DNA of 64,000 nucleotides from Actinosynnema sp040640215 (GTDB taxonomy: Bacteria > Actinomycetota > Actinomycetes > Mycobacteriales > Pseudonocardiaceae). This document shows, in pieces, positions 32,588-41,253 of this stretch. Each line of letters opens with the position of its first letter. Position 1 is the stretch's first letter. The notes under the pieces were generated by a model. That model was not told the DNA's origin. It saw nothing but the letters and a program-made list of their open reading frames with translations, and made no database searches. The stretch lies in contig NZ_JBFABG010000013.1 of the NCBI RefSeq assembly GCF_040640215.1, positions 1-64,000 on the forward strand, read 5' to 3'. Position numbers and translations under genes: made by a program.

Positions 32588-33075
32588 GACCCGTCGCCCG
32601 TCGCCGGGCCGCCGGTCGCGACCGCCGCCGGACCGGGGTCGACCGGGTGACGGCGGGGGTGGCCGTCGGCGTCGGAGGTGAGCCGGGAGCCGTCGCCGAG
32701 CGGCACGTGCACGCCATCGGGGTGGACGAGGTGTCGACCGCCGTGCCCCTCGCCGCCCAGCGCCGCCCGCGCGCGCACCGCACCGGTGGCGGCGTCCAGA
32801 ACCGGCCACTCGTCGGTGCCGGCACCGCGCCCGGCCATGACGTCGGGCCGGTACAGCCACACCGGTTCCCCGTCCGCCGGGAACGCGCGGTCGGCCGAGG
32901 CGGGGTACCGGTCCCGCATAACGGGTCCGAAGTCGAGCCGCCACAGCACCGCGCCGACCCGGCCGACCGGCTCCGCGCCGACCTCGACCGGGAAGGTCGC
33001 GGTCGGTCCCGCCGGGTACTCGCGCGCCCGGAGCGAACCGGCCGCGAACCGGGTCACCACACCGCTGTCGGTCAT
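32584..33075 (-). CDS. Conserved hypothetical protein coupled to the Fes-like esterase
   Basis: 163 residues, soluble, no signal peptide. Visible motifs are FGPVMRDRYPASADRAFPADGEPVWLYRP and GRHLVHPDGVHVPLGDGSRL; rich in beta-type segments and Gly/Pro, with a Pro-rich end. I do not recognise the family. TAGCGT lies 7 nt before the ATG, so the message may be leaderless. Because it starts the operon and overlaps the esterase gene by GTGA, it likely assists it, perhaps in binding or delivering the substrate. Confidence 0.65.
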   Translation of the reverse strand: MTDSGVVTRFAAGSLRAREYPAGPTATFPVEVGAEPVGRVGAVLWRLDFGPVMRDRYPASADRAFPADGEPVWLYRPDVMAGRGAGTDEWPVLDAATGAVRARAALGGEGHGGRHLVHPDGVHVPLGDGSRLTSDADGHPRRHPVDPGPAAVATGGPATGDGS

Positions 33076-33117
33076 GGTGGGAACGCTAGCCGAGCCCGCG
33101 CGGCCGGCCGCCCTCAC

Positions 33118-33184
33118 GGAAGTCGCCCGGAAGTCGAGCGGAACTACGGCGACCGCCGTCCGACCTACTGGGGGAGCGACTTCC
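33118..33184. promoter_or_regulatory. Three copies of an 8-mer in a divergent promoter region
   Basis: GGAAGTCG occurs at 33118-33125 and 33129-33136 and inverted (CGACTTCC) at 33177-33184, between the esterase operon start (33075) and the MFS start (33275). The arrangement, two direct and one inverted, suggests an operator serving both sides. Confidence 0.4.
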
Positions 33185-33274
33185 CGGAGAGGTGATCCGT
33201 CCGATGCCCCACGAGTGCCACGCCCCCGAGGTTCCCGCCCCCAGGACGGACGTCGTGAGTGCTGTGATGTCGCG

Positions 33275-34420
33275 GTGAAGACGAAGGTGGCGGTGCTGTC
33301 CACGGCGGCGATGGCCGTGTCGATGCTCCAGCTCTTCGTGCTCGGCGCGCTCGGCCCCGTGCTGGTCGCCGGGTCGGGGCTCGCGCGGTGGCAGCTCGGC
33401 GTGCTGGTCGCGGCGGGGTTCGGGGTGGCCGCCCTGCTGTCGCTGCCGGTCGGGGCGCTGGTGGACCGGATCGGGCCGAAGCGCGGCCTGGTCTGGCTGT
33501 TCGCGCTCAGCGCGGTGTCGTTGGGCGTGCTCGCGGTGGCCCGCTCGCCGTGGTGGGTGGCGGTCGGGGTGGCGTTGGGCGGGGTGCCGCAGGCGTTGGC
33601 GAACCCGGCGACGAACAAGCTGGTCCTGGCCGCCGTCGAGCCGGCGGCCCGGGGCTCGGTGACCGGGTGGAAGCAGTCCGGGGTGCAGTTGGGCGCGTTC
33701 GTCGCCGGGGTGCCGCTGGCCGGTGCGGCGGCGGTGGTCGACTGGCGGTGGGGTGTCGCGGTGCTGGCGGTCTTGTGCCTGGTCGGCGCGGCGGTGGCGG
33801 CGCGGCTGCCGGTGGGGGTCCCCCCGCGCAAGGCGGGTGGCCCGGTCGGCGGCGTGGGCGACCGGGTGGCGGTGCTGGCCGGGTTCTCGCTGGCGCTGGG
33901 CTTCGGGTTGGCGTCGGTGAACACCTACTTCGCGCTCTACGGCGTCGACCGGCTCGGGCTGGCCGCGCCCGTGGCGGCGTGGCTGATCGCGGTCATGGGC
34001 GTGCTCGGGATCGCCGGGCGGGTGGTGTGGAGCGGTGCGGCGGGACGGGCCGACGACCCGGCGGCGGTGCTGCCGTGGCTGGCGCTGGGCGCGGCCGGGT
34101 CGGTCGGGCTGGTGGCGGCGGCCGAGTGGTGGCCGTGGTCGGTGTGGTTGGGCGCGGTCGGCATCGGGGTGTTCGCGGTGTCGGGCAACGCGGTGTCGAT
34201 GGTCGCGGTGATGCGGGCGGTGCCGCAGCGGGCGGCGGGCCGGGCGGCGGCGGTGGCGTCGGCCGGGTTCTTCGGCGGGTTCGCGCTGGGCCCGCCGGTG
34301 ACCGGGCTGGTGGTGCAGCACGCGGGCTACGGGTGGCTGTGGTCCGCGGTGGGGTCGGCGTTCCTGGTGTCGGCGGCGGTGGCGGTCCGGGTGACCCGGC
34401 GCACGGCGGTGGCGGTGTGA
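33275..34420 (+). CDS. Major facilitator superfamily transporter
   Basis: 381 residues with about twelve membrane segments. Motif A equivalent LPVGALVDRIGPKRGLVWL lies between helices 2 and 3. N-terminal MKTKVAVLSTAAMAVSM is the first helix. It looks like a CynX/YbfB-type or drug/aromatic-acid exporter; direction cannot be read. GTG 33275 is the last sensible start before helix 1, but no good ribosome site is seen. It overlaps the next gene as GTGA, so transporter and hydrolase-like protein are one unit. Confidence 0.88.
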   Translation: MKTKVAVLSTAAMAVSMLQLFVLGALGPVLVAGSGLARWQLGVLVAAGFGVAALLSLPVGALVDRIGPKRGLVWLFALSAVSLGVLAVARSPWWVAVGVALGGVPQALANPATNKLVLAAVEPAARGSVTGWKQSGVQLGAFVAGVPLAGAAAVVDWRWGVAVLAVLCLVGAAVAARLPVGVPPRKAGGPVGGVGDRVAVLAGFSLALGFGLASVNTYFALYGVDRLGLAAPVAAWLIAVMGVLGIAGRVVWSGAAGRADDPAAVLPWLALGAAGSVGLVAAAEWWPWSVWLGAVGIGVFAVSGNAVSMVAVMRAVPQRAAGRAAAVASAGFFGGFALGPPVTGLVVQHAGYGWLWSAVGSAFLVSAAVAVRVTRRTAVAV

Positions 34421-35253
34421 GCGACTGGGCCGAGGAGTTGCTGCGCTCGTCCTGCGAGCGGGTCGCCGAGGTCGAACGGGCCGCCGGGACCAGGTTTCCG
34501 CTCTACGCCGAGGGCGGGTCGTGGACGACGACGGCGCGCGGCTCGTGGGCGGGCGGGTTCTGGGCGGGGCTGCTGGCGCTGCGCTCGGTCGCGACCGGTG
34601 CCGGCGACCCGGTGCCGGTGCGCCGCCGGCTGGACGTGTGGGCGGAGGCGGACACGGTGTGCCGGGGCTTGGTCTTCTGGTACGGCAGCGGCGGTGAGCG
34701 GTGCGGCGCGCACGCGCCCGAGCCGTCCACCGCGGACGTCGCCCGGCGGCTGGCCGAGGCGTACGACGACCGGGTGGGCGCGATCCCGTGGGGCACCGCG
34801 CTGGCTCCCGAGGGCCCGCCGGTGCGGCCGGACGGTGCAGCGGGAGTGGTGCCGCTGCTGGCCGCGCACGGGTACGACGAGATCGCCCGCCGGCACCTGG
34901 ACACCCACCTGCGCCTGGGTTCGGCGGGGTGGCGGCGGGGTGCCGCGTGGCTCCTGCTGTCCTGTGTGGACGGTTCGCGGCGGTGGGACGGCTTCGCCGA
35001 GCGGTCCCGCGCGCTGGCCGGGGAGTGGACCGCGCCGGATTCGGACAGCTCGGCGACCGCGATCGCGGCGGTGGCGCTGCTGAAGTCCGACCACGCCCGC
35101 ACGCGAGCGGCCGGCGAGGAGCTGGTGCGCGCGGCGGCGCGGGGAACGGCCGAGTACGCCGGGCGGACCGGGCTCAGGGTCGTGTGGGGCGATTTCTTCA
35201 CGGCGCTGGGAGCGGCGCTGGTGGTCGGGCTGGTGGGACCGGATCACTGGTGA
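34417..35253 (+). CDS. Glucuronyl-hydrolase-like (GH88/105 fold) protein
   Basis: 278 residues. The segment TARGSWAGGFWAGLLALRS (about 40-58) resembles the GH88/GH105 signature in which an aromatic-Gly-Phe-Trp run packs the (alpha/alpha)6 barrel; PDSDSSATAIAAVALL near 205 matches the conserved D-S-S-A-x-A block of the same families. It is shorter than the usual 360-390 residues, with the region between these blocks reduced, and the canonical catalytic Asp in DWT is not where expected. It might therefore be a trimmed, specialised or inactive unsaturated-uronyl hydrolase. Coupled to the MFS gene; ends in 10-nt overlap with the convergent acyl-CoA dehydrogenase gene. Confidence 0.7.
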   Translation: MSDWAEELLRSSCERVAEVERAAGTRFPLYAEGGSWTTTARGSWAGGFWAGLLALRSVATGAGDPVPVRRRLDVWAEADTVCRGLVFWYGSGGERCGAHAPEPSTADVARRLAEAYDDRVGAIPWGTALAPEGPPVRPDGAAGVVPLLAAHGYDEIARRHLDTHLRLGSAGWRRGAAWLLLSCVDGSRRWDGFAERSRALAGEWTAPDSDSSATAIAAVALLKSDHARTRAAGEELVRAAARGTAEYAGRTGLRVVWGDFFTALGAALVVGLVGPDHW

Positions 35254-36350
35254 CCGCGCAGCAGCCGCCGGCCCGTGGTGGCCACGTGCCACTCGTCCGC
35301 GCCGTCGAGGATGCGCGCGGACCGCGCGACCCGCAGCATCCGGGGCAGCCCTGACGCCGCGCCCAGCCCTTCCGCGCCGTGCACCTGGATCGCCGCGTCC
35401 ACCGCTTCGCCCAGCGCCCGCGCGGCGGCGGTCTTGGCCAGGCTCACCTCGACCGGCGCGCGTTCCCCGGCGGCGACCAGGTCGGCCGCCTCGCGGGTGA
35501 GCAGGCGGGCCGACCGGACCGCCAGCTCGGACTCGAACGCCAGGCGCTGCACCAGTTGCCGGTCGGCGAGCACCCCGGCACCGAGCACCCGCGCGCCCGC
35601 CCGCGCGGCGAGCAGGTCCAGGCAGCGCTGGGCCTGGCCGACCCAGCGCGCCGCCCGCAGGGTCCGGCCCAGCGCCAGCCGCTCCCCCGCGAGCCGCAGG
35701 CCCCGGCCGGGTTCGCCGACCAGGTGGGTGGGCGGCACGCGCACCCGGTCGAAGGCGATCTCGTGCTGCCCGCCGACGCCCAGCACGTCCAGTTCGCGCT
35801 CGACCCGGAAGCCGGGCCGGTCGGTCGGCACGGCCACGACCGAGAAGTCGTCACCCGTCCGGGCCACCACCAGCACCACGTCCGCGCGACCGGCCCCGGT
35901 GGTGTACCACTTGCGGCCGGTGACGGTCCACCAGCCGTCCGGGCCGCGCTCGGCGGTGGTGCGCAGGGCCGTCGGGTCGGAGCCGGCGACCCCGGGTTCG
36001 GTCATCGCGTAGGCGACCCGGCACGTGCCCGAGACCAGCGGGGCGAGGATCTCCGCGCGCAGCCCGGGGTCCGCGTGCGCGGCCAGCATCCGGACCGTGA
36101 GCAGGCTCGACGAGCCGAGCACGTCCGGTCCGTGGTCGCTGCGCCCCTCGTCCTCGGCGAGGGCGAGGTAGTCGGTCAGCGGCAGGCCGCCGCCGCCCAG
36201 CGCGGCGGGCAGCGGCAGCGCCCACAGGCCCGCGGTCCGGGCGCGGTCGCGGAGGTCGAGCGTCCCCGCGTCCAGGTCCGCCTCGGCCGGGACGACGACG
36301 TCGTCGACGAATTCCCGGACCGCCCGGCGCAACTCGCTGTCACGATTCAC
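35244..36350 (-). CDS. Acyl-CoA dehydrogenase
   Basis: 368 residues. Three-domain fold: N-terminal helices to residue 105, beta domain with AYAMTEPGVAGSDPTALRTTA and GRKWYTTGAGRADVVLVVA for FAD and acyl-CoA contacts, and C-terminal helices ending IQVHGAEGLG and ARILDGADEWH, where a Glu serves as likely base. It resembles the ACAD10/11-like subgroup acting on unusual acyl chains. Divergent from the CoA-transferase gene with only 56 bp between the start codons and a palindrome in between, so the three genes here (dehydrogenase, CoA-transferase, ligase) are probably one pathway that activates and oxidises a carboxylic acid. Confidence 0.92.
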   Translation of the reverse strand: MNRDSELRRAVREFVDDVVVPAEADLDAGTLDLRDRARTAGLWALPLPAALGGGGLPLTDYLALAEDEGRSDHGPDVLGSSSLLTVRMLAAHADPGLRAEILAPLVSGTCRVAYAMTEPGVAGSDPTALRTTAERGPDGWWTVTGRKWYTTGAGRADVVLVVARTGDDFSVVAVPTDRPGFRVERELDVLGVGGQHEIAFDRVRVPPTHLVGEPGRGLRLAGERLALGRTLRAARWVGQAQRCLDLLAARAGARVLGAGVLADRQLVQRLAFESELAVRSARLLTREAADLVAAGERAPVEVSLAKTAAARALGEAVDAAIQVHGAEGLGAASGLPRMLRVARSARILDGADEWHVATTGRRLLRGHQ

Positions 36351-36377
36351 GTCTCACATCACACCATCGCGGGAACC

Positions 36378-36404
36378 CAGACAGTGGTTGGTGCGACCTG
36401 TCTG
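36378..36404. promoter_or_regulatory. Palindrome between the acyl-CoA dehydrogenase and CoA-transferase genes
   Basis: CAGACAG and CTGTCTG are perfect 7-bp arms separated by 13 bp; the right arm ends 2 bp before the CoA-transferase ATG. Placed in a 56-bp divergent gap it could control both directions. No regulator gene is adjacent. Confidence 0.5.
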
Positions 36405-36406
36405 TC

Positions 36407-38020
36407 ATGACGGGAAGCAGAACGGCGTGTGTCGCCGCGCTCGACGGCGCGACGGCGGTCGTGTCGGGGGCCGGTGCCGCCGCGCAGGTGCTCCGCGAGC
36501 ACCTGGCGGCCCTCGGCGCGGAGGTCGCCGGCGGGCGCGGCGGCGGCGGGCCGGACGACGACGTGGCCGCCCGCGCGGTCCTGGACCTGCGGGGCGGGCG
36601 GCACGCGGTGACCGTCGCCTGGGCGGGCCCGGTCGACGTGCCCGGTCTGCGCGACGAGGCCACCGCGCAGGCCGCGTGCGGGGTGATGCACGTGCACGGC
36701 CGGCGCGGGGGCACGCCCCGGGGGCTCGCGGTCGACCACTGCGGCACCGCCGCCGGCGTGCTCGCGACGACCGGCTTGCTGGCGAGCGCCCTGCGCCACC
36801 CCGAAGGCGGGCCGGAGGTCCGCACCAGCGTGGCCGAGGCCGCCCTGGTGACCGTCGCGCAGTACCTGGCCGCCGCCGGGGCGGACGAGGGCGAGGCCGT
36901 CGACCCGCGACCCGGCGGCCCGCCGTTCACCAGCGCCGACGGCGTGCGGTTCGAGGTGGAGGCGCTGGTCCCCGAGGTGTGGGCCGGGTTCTGGACCGCG
37001 CTCGGCGCGGACCGGGCGGCGGTCGGCGCGGGCTGGCGGCCCTACCAGTTCCGCTACGCCACCGCGACCGCCCCGCTGCCCGCCGCCCTGCACGACGCCG
37101 CCCGCGCCGCCACCTTCGCCCGGGTCGTGGCCGCCGGGGCGGCCAGCGGCGCGAGCACCTGCGCCCTGCGCGGCGTGGAGGACCTGCCGCCCTGCCACGA
37201 CCCCTGGCAGGTCGTGCCCACCCCCGGTGCCGCGCCCGACCCGGCGGGCCTGGCCGACCTGGTGGTCTGGGAGGCCGGCCGGCGCGTCCAGGCCCCGCTG
37301 GCCGCGCACCTGCTGGGGCTGCTCGGCGCGCGCGTCGTCCGGGTCGAGCCGCCCGGTGGCGACCCGCTGCGCGGGATGCCGCCCACCAGCGGCGGTGTCT
37401 CCGCGCGGTGGCTGGCGCTCAACCGGGGCAAGCGGGCCGTCGAGATCGACCTCAAGGACCCGGCCGGGCGGCGGCGTCTGCGCGCGTCGCTCGCGCCCGC
37501 CGACGTCTTCCTGCACAACTGGGCACCGGGCACCGCCGAGCGGTGGGGTCTGGCCGCCACCGACCTGCCGGCCGGTCTCGTGCACGCCTACACCTCCGGC
37601 TGGGGCGGCGCGGACGCGGCCGACCTGCCGGTGGGCACCGACTTCATGGTCCAGGCCCGCACCGGCCTGGCCCACCTGGTCCGGGCCGCCGACGAGGCCC
37701 CGGCCCCGTCGCTGATGACGCTGGTCGACGTGCTCGGCGGGCTGATCGGCGCGGAGGCGGTGCTGGCCGGCCTGCTCGCCCGCCGCGCCACCGGCCGGGG
37801 CGTCGCCGTGCGGAGCAGCCTGCTGGGCGCGGCGGCGCTGCTGAGCCGGACCGCGCCCGCCCACCGCCCGGCGGGGTTCCGGGTGCCCGTCGACGGCCTG
37901 GTCGACGGCGTGCCGGTGGTCGACGACCTCGCGGCGCTGCCGGGCGACGCCCGGTTCGCCGCCGTCCTGGGCCGCGACGATCGCGGCTGTCCCGTGCTCG
38001 GCACCCCGTGGAGGTTCTGA
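36407..38020 (+). CDS. CaiB/BaiF-type CoA-transferase with degenerate N-terminal repeat
   Basis: 537 residues, about 130 longer than a normal single-domain enzyme. Residues about 280-500 carry the family hallmarks: LADLVVWEAGRRVQAPLAAHLL, LNRGKRAVEIDLKDPAGRRRL, FLHNWAPGTAERWGL and the catalytic-Asp context GTDFMVQARTGL. The first 270 residues look like a second, eroded copy: VVSGAGAAAQVLREHLAALGAEV mimics the N-terminus and AQAACGVMHVHG, GVLATTGLLASAL and YQFRYATATAP mimic the middle and end. The protein may thus be a fused pseudo-dimer with one active site. Followed by the ligase gene through a 1-nt stop/start overlap (TGATG). Confidence 0.85.
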   Translation: MTGSRTACVAALDGATAVVSGAGAAAQVLREHLAALGAEVAGGRGGGGPDDDVAARAVLDLRGGRHAVTVAWAGPVDVPGLRDEATAQAACGVMHVHGRRGGTPRGLAVDHCGTAAGVLATTGLLASALRHPEGGPEVRTSVAEAALVTVAQYLAAAGADEGEAVDPRPGGPPFTSADGVRFEVEALVPEVWAGFWTALGADRAAVGAGWRPYQFRYATATAPLPAALHDAARAATFARVVAAGAASGASTCALRGVEDLPPCHDPWQVVPTPGAAPDPAGLADLVVWEAGRRVQAPLAAHLLGLLGARVVRVEPPGGDPLRGMPPTSGGVSARWLALNRGKRAVEIDLKDPAGRRRLRASLAPADVFLHNWAPGTAERWGLAATDLPAGLVHAYTSGWGGADAADLPVGTDFMVQARTGLAHLVRAADEAPAPSLMTLVDVLGGLIGAEAVLAGLLARRATGRGVAVRSSLLGAAALLSRTAPAHRPAGFRVPVDGLVDGVPVVDDLAALPGDARFAAVLGRDDRGCPVLGTPWRF

Positions 38021-39669
38021 TGACCGTCGCCGCTCCCCCGGTCCGCCACCTGGTCGACCTGGTACCCGGCGAGCTGCGCCGCTCCTGGGCGGCCACCGGC
38101 CGCTACCGGGACCGCGACCTGTACTCGCTGTTCCACCAGCAGGTCACCGCCCACCCCGCGCGGGCCGCCGTGGTCGACGCCGACGGCACCACCGGCTACG
38201 GCGAGCTCGACGCCGTGGTGCGGTGCCTGGCCGTCGGGCTGGCCGGCCTGGGCGTCGAGCAGGGCGACGTCGTCGCGGTGCAGTTGCCCAACGGGCGGCT
38301 CGCCTGCGCCTTCGACCTCGCCGTCGCCGCGCTCGGCGCGGTGGTCCTGCCCTACCCGGTCGGCCGGGGCGACCGGGAGGCGTGGAGCCTGCTCAGCCGA
38401 TCCGGCGCGGTGGCCGCCGTGACCGCCACCGCGCACGGCGACTACCCCTGCGCCGAGCGGACCCGCGCGCTGGCGGGCGACCTGCCCCAGTTGCGCACGG
38501 TCGTCGCGGTCGGCGACGGGCCGACGCCCGCCGGGTGCGTGCCGCTCGCGGCGCTGCTGCGCGCCGACCCGACGCGGTTCGTGCCCGCCCTGCCCGACCC
38601 CGACGGACCGGCCCGCATCCTGGTCACCTCGGGCTCCGAGGCCGAGCCGAAGATGGTGCTGTACTCCCACAACGCCCTCGTCGGCGGGCGCGGCCGGTTC
38701 ATCGGCGCGCTGGTCGGCGACGTGCCGGTGCTGCGCAACTTCGTCATGGTGCCGCTGGCGTCCTCCTACGGCAGCAACGGCACGTCGGTCACGCTGGCCG
38801 TGCACGGCGGCACCCTGGTGCTGATGCCGGGGTTCAGCGCCGAGGCGGCGCTGGCGATGATCGGGAGCGCCCGGCCGACCCACGTGCTGGCGGTGCCCAC
38901 GATGTTCCGGATGATCGCCGACCACCCCGCGCTCGCCCGGTACGACACCACGAGCCTGCGCGTGGTGGCCCTGGGCGGGGCCGCGCTCGACGCCACCACG
39001 GCCGCGCGGGTCCGCGACGCGCTGGGCTGCGCGGTGGTCAACGTGTACGGGTCCGCCGACGGGGTCAACTGCCACACCGCGATCGACGACCCGCCGCACC
39101 GCGCGGACACCGCCGGGCGGCCGAACCCGGACGTCGCGCGCATCCGGATCGTGGACGACGAGCTGCGCGAGGTGCCGCGCGGCGAGGTCGGGGAGATCAC
39201 CTCGCTCGGCCCGATGACCCCGATGTGCTACGTCGGCGCGCCCGAGCTGGACGCGCGCTACCGCTTACCGGGCGGCGGGGTGCGGACCGGCGACCTGGGG
39301 CGGGTCGACGACGACGGCTACCTGCACGTCGTGGGCCGGCGCAAGGACGTCGTCATCCGGGGTGGCCTGAACATCAGCCCGGCCGAGGTGGAGGGGCTGC
39401 TGGCCACCCACCCCTCGGTTCGGGACGTGGTGTGCGTGCCCGTGCCGGACCCCGTGCTGGGCGAGCGGTTGTGCGCGTGCGTCGTCGCGGACCGGGACCT
39501 GGCGCTGGCGGAGCTGACCGGGCACCTGGCCGACCGGGGCCTGGAACCGCGCAAGTTCCCCGAACGCGTGGTGCGGTTCGGGGAACTGCCGCTGGGTCCG
39601 GCGGGCAAGGTGGACCGCCGCGCCGTCCAGGCGGTGGCGGCGGCCCGCGCCGGTGGCCTCAGCCCCTGA
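38020..39669 (+). CDS. AMP-dependent acyl-CoA synthetase/ligase
   Basis: 549 residues. ANL superfamily motifs: A3-type P-loop ARILVTSGSEAEPKMVLYSHN (a variant, with Ser-Glu-Ala replacing the usual Gly/Thr-rich run), VYGSADG for A5, RTGDLGRVDDDGYLHVVGRRKDVVIRGGLNISPAEVE for A7-A8 and the final catalytic Lys in GPAGKVDRRA. It should adenylate a carboxylic acid and transfer it to CoA (or a carrier). Start ATG 38020 has GGAGG upstream. Works with the adjoining CoA-transferase and acyl-CoA dehydrogenase. The 3' end overlaps the convergent metal-binding lipoprotein gene by 11 nt. Confidence 0.92.
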   Translation: MTVAAPPVRHLVDLVPGELRRSWAATGRYRDRDLYSLFHQQVTAHPARAAVVDADGTTGYGELDAVVRCLAVGLAGLGVEQGDVVAVQLPNGRLACAFDLAVAALGAVVLPYPVGRGDREAWSLLSRSGAVAAVTATAHGDYPCAERTRALAGDLPQLRTVVAVGDGPTPAGCVPLAALLRADPTRFVPALPDPDGPARILVTSGSEAEPKMVLYSHNALVGGRGRFIGALVGDVPVLRNFVMVPLASSYGSNGTSVTLAVHGGTLVLMPGFSAEAALAMIGSARPTHVLAVPTMFRMIADHPALARYDTTSLRVVALGGAALDATTAARVRDALGCAVVNVYGSADGVNCHTAIDDPPHRADTAGRPNPDVARIRIVDDELREVPRGEVGEITSLGPMTPMCYVGAPELDARYRLPGGGVRTGDLGRVDDDGYLHVVGRRKDVVIRGGLNISPAEVEGLLATHPSVRDVVCVPVPDPVLGERLCACVVADRDLALAELTGHLADRGLEPRKFPERVVRFGELPLGPAGKVDRRAVQAVAAARAGGLSP

Positions 39670-40432
39670 GGGCCCGCGCGATCTCCTCGGCGTTGGTGGT
39701 GAAGACGCCGAGGAGATCGAGGTCCTCGCCGGGGTAGTTGACCAGTTGCACCTGCTCGGCGGGCGAGTCGGGCAGCACGGTGCCGGTGGACATGTGGGCG
39801 TTGTCCAGCACCAGGTCCGGCCGCGCGGCGGCGAGTTCGGCGAGCTTGGCGGGCGTGACCGGCTCCGGCCCGTAGCCGCCGACGACCTGCGCGCCGGTGA
39901 TCGCGGCCATGTAGGCGACGAACGCCTGGCTGACCACCCGGGGTGCCCTGCCGTCGCGCCAGGCGGCCTTGACGGTGGCCGCCACGCCGGTCAGCGTCGC
40001 GTCGAACTCCCGCACCCACTCCTCGGCGGCGGCCTCGGTGCCCAGCAGGCCCCCGAGGCGGCGCACCTCCGACTTCACCACGTCCGGGGTGTTCTCCAGC
40101 CGCACCGCCTCGACCTTCGCGCTACCGCCGGCGGCGTCCCGCAGCTTGCCCGCGAAGCCCTCGAACTCGGCGTAGAGCACCAGGTCCGCCTGCCCGACCG
40201 CCACCAGGTCGGAGGCCTTTGGGTCGTAGTCGGCGGCGTGCACCGCGGACGCCGGCACGATCACCGTGACGTCGAGCGCGCCCGCCGCCTTGGCCAGCGC
40301 GCCCTCCCAGGCGGTCGCGGCGACGACCTTCTTCCCCTCCGGCACGTCCGGCTGGGCCGCCGGGGCACCGCCGCACGCGGTCAGCACCAGCAGCGCGCCG
40401 AGCAGCACACCCCCGAGGTGTCTGGTCTTCAC
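39659..40432 (-). CDS. Metal ABC transporter substrate-binding lipoprotein (ZnuA/TroA-like)
   Basis: 257 residues from GTG 40432 behind AAGGAGG. Signal with lipobox VLTAC (Cys20). The TroA-like fold is indicated by AVHAADYDPKASDLVAVGQADLVLYAEFEGFAGKL, a helix spine, VSQAFVAYMAAITGAQVVGGYGPEPVTPAKL and VLDNAHMSTGTVLPD. Metal ligands likely include the His in SAVHAADYD and the His in DNAHMS; the His-rich loop of true ZnuA is absent, so Zn versus Mn is not decided. Last gene of a three-gene metal importer. Confidence 0.85.
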   Translation of the reverse strand: MKTRHLGGVLLGALLVLTACGGAPAAQPDVPEGKKVVAATAWEGALAKAAGALDVTVIVPASAVHAADYDPKASDLVAVGQADLVLYAEFEGFAGKLRDAAGGSAKVEAVRLENTPDVVKSEVRRLGGLLGTEAAAEEWVREFDATLTGVAATVKAAWRDGRAPRVVSQAFVAYMAAITGAQVVGGYGPEPVTPAKLAELAAARPDLVLDNAHMSTGTVLPDSPAEQVQLVNYPGEDLDLLGVFTTNAEEIARALRG

Positions 40433-40434
40433 GG

Positions 40435-41253
40435 TCAGGTCCTCCTTGTCGGTAGCAACTGGGCGAGCAGCGCGATCACGCCCGCCAGCAGGACGAGCAC
40501 CGGACCGGGCGGCTGGTCCAGCGCGAGGGCGAGCAGCAGCCCGACGACCGCCACCACCAGGCCGATCACCACCGAGGCGACGACCATCCCGGTCAGGCCG
40601 CGACCGATCCGGCGCGCCGCCAGCGCCGGGAGCAGCGTGAGCGCGTCCACCAGCAGCGCGCCGGTGAGCTTGACCGCCCCCGCGATCGATACCGCGATCA
40701 CCACCAGCAGCGCGGCGGTCAGCGGCCCGGTGCGCACGCCCGAGGACGCGGCCAGCTCGCGGTCGTGCAGCAGCAGCGACAGGTCCCGCCGCCGCCACCA
40801 GAACAGGGCCGGGATCACCGCGGCCAGCGCGCCGAGCACCACCAGGTCCACCACGCGGGTGGACAGGATCGAGCCCCACAGCAGCTCGAACGCGCCGTTG
40901 GCGTTCACCCCGGACAGCGAGAGCACCAGCAGCGCCACCGCGATCGCCAGGCTCATCAACAACCCCATCGCACCGGACAGGCCGCTCGGGGTGGTGGCGA
41001 ACGGCGCGAGCCCACCGCCCGCGACCGCGCACAGCAGCAGCGCCCACAGCAGCGGGTCGGTCCCGGTGAGCAGACCGATCGCGCTGCCCAGCAGCGCCAC
41101 GTGCATGATCGCGAACCGCACCGGGTAGATGTCCAGCCCCACGATCAGCACGCCGACCGGGGGCAGCGCGATCGCGCCCAGCAGCAGGCCGAGGCCCGCG
41201 CGCTGCACCGGTACCAGCCCCAGCAGCTCGCCCCACTGCGCCGCACCGCTCAC
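40435..41253 (-). CDS. Metal ABC transporter permease (ZnuB/MntB type)
   Basis: 272 residues, about eight membrane segments, ABC-3 family: LPPVGVLIVGLDIYPVRFAIMHVALLGSAIGLL near the start, GSILSTRVVDLVVLG, and the conserved AVKLTGALLVDALTLLPALAAR late in the protein. GTG start overlaps the ATPase stop as GTGA; the binding-protein gene follows after 2 bp. Confidence 0.92.
   Translation of the reverse strand: MSGAAQWGELLGLVPVQRAGLGLLLGAIALPPVGVLIVGLDIYPVRFAIMHVALLGSAIGLLTGTDPLLWALLLCAVAGGGLAPFATTPSGLSGAMGLLMSLAIAVALLVLSLSGVNANGAFELLWGSILSTRVVDLVVLGALAAVIPALFWWRRRDLSLLLHDRELAASSGVRTGPLTAALLVVIAVSIAGAVKLTGALLVDALTLLPALAARRIGRGLTGMVVASVVIGLVVAVVGLLLALALDQPPGPVLVLLAGVIALLAQLLPTRRT

Noticed and set aside
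39653..41128. Plus-strand frame of 491 codons over the metal importer
   Set aside because: His/Gln/Arg-rich antisense shadow of three genes with clear ABC motifs.
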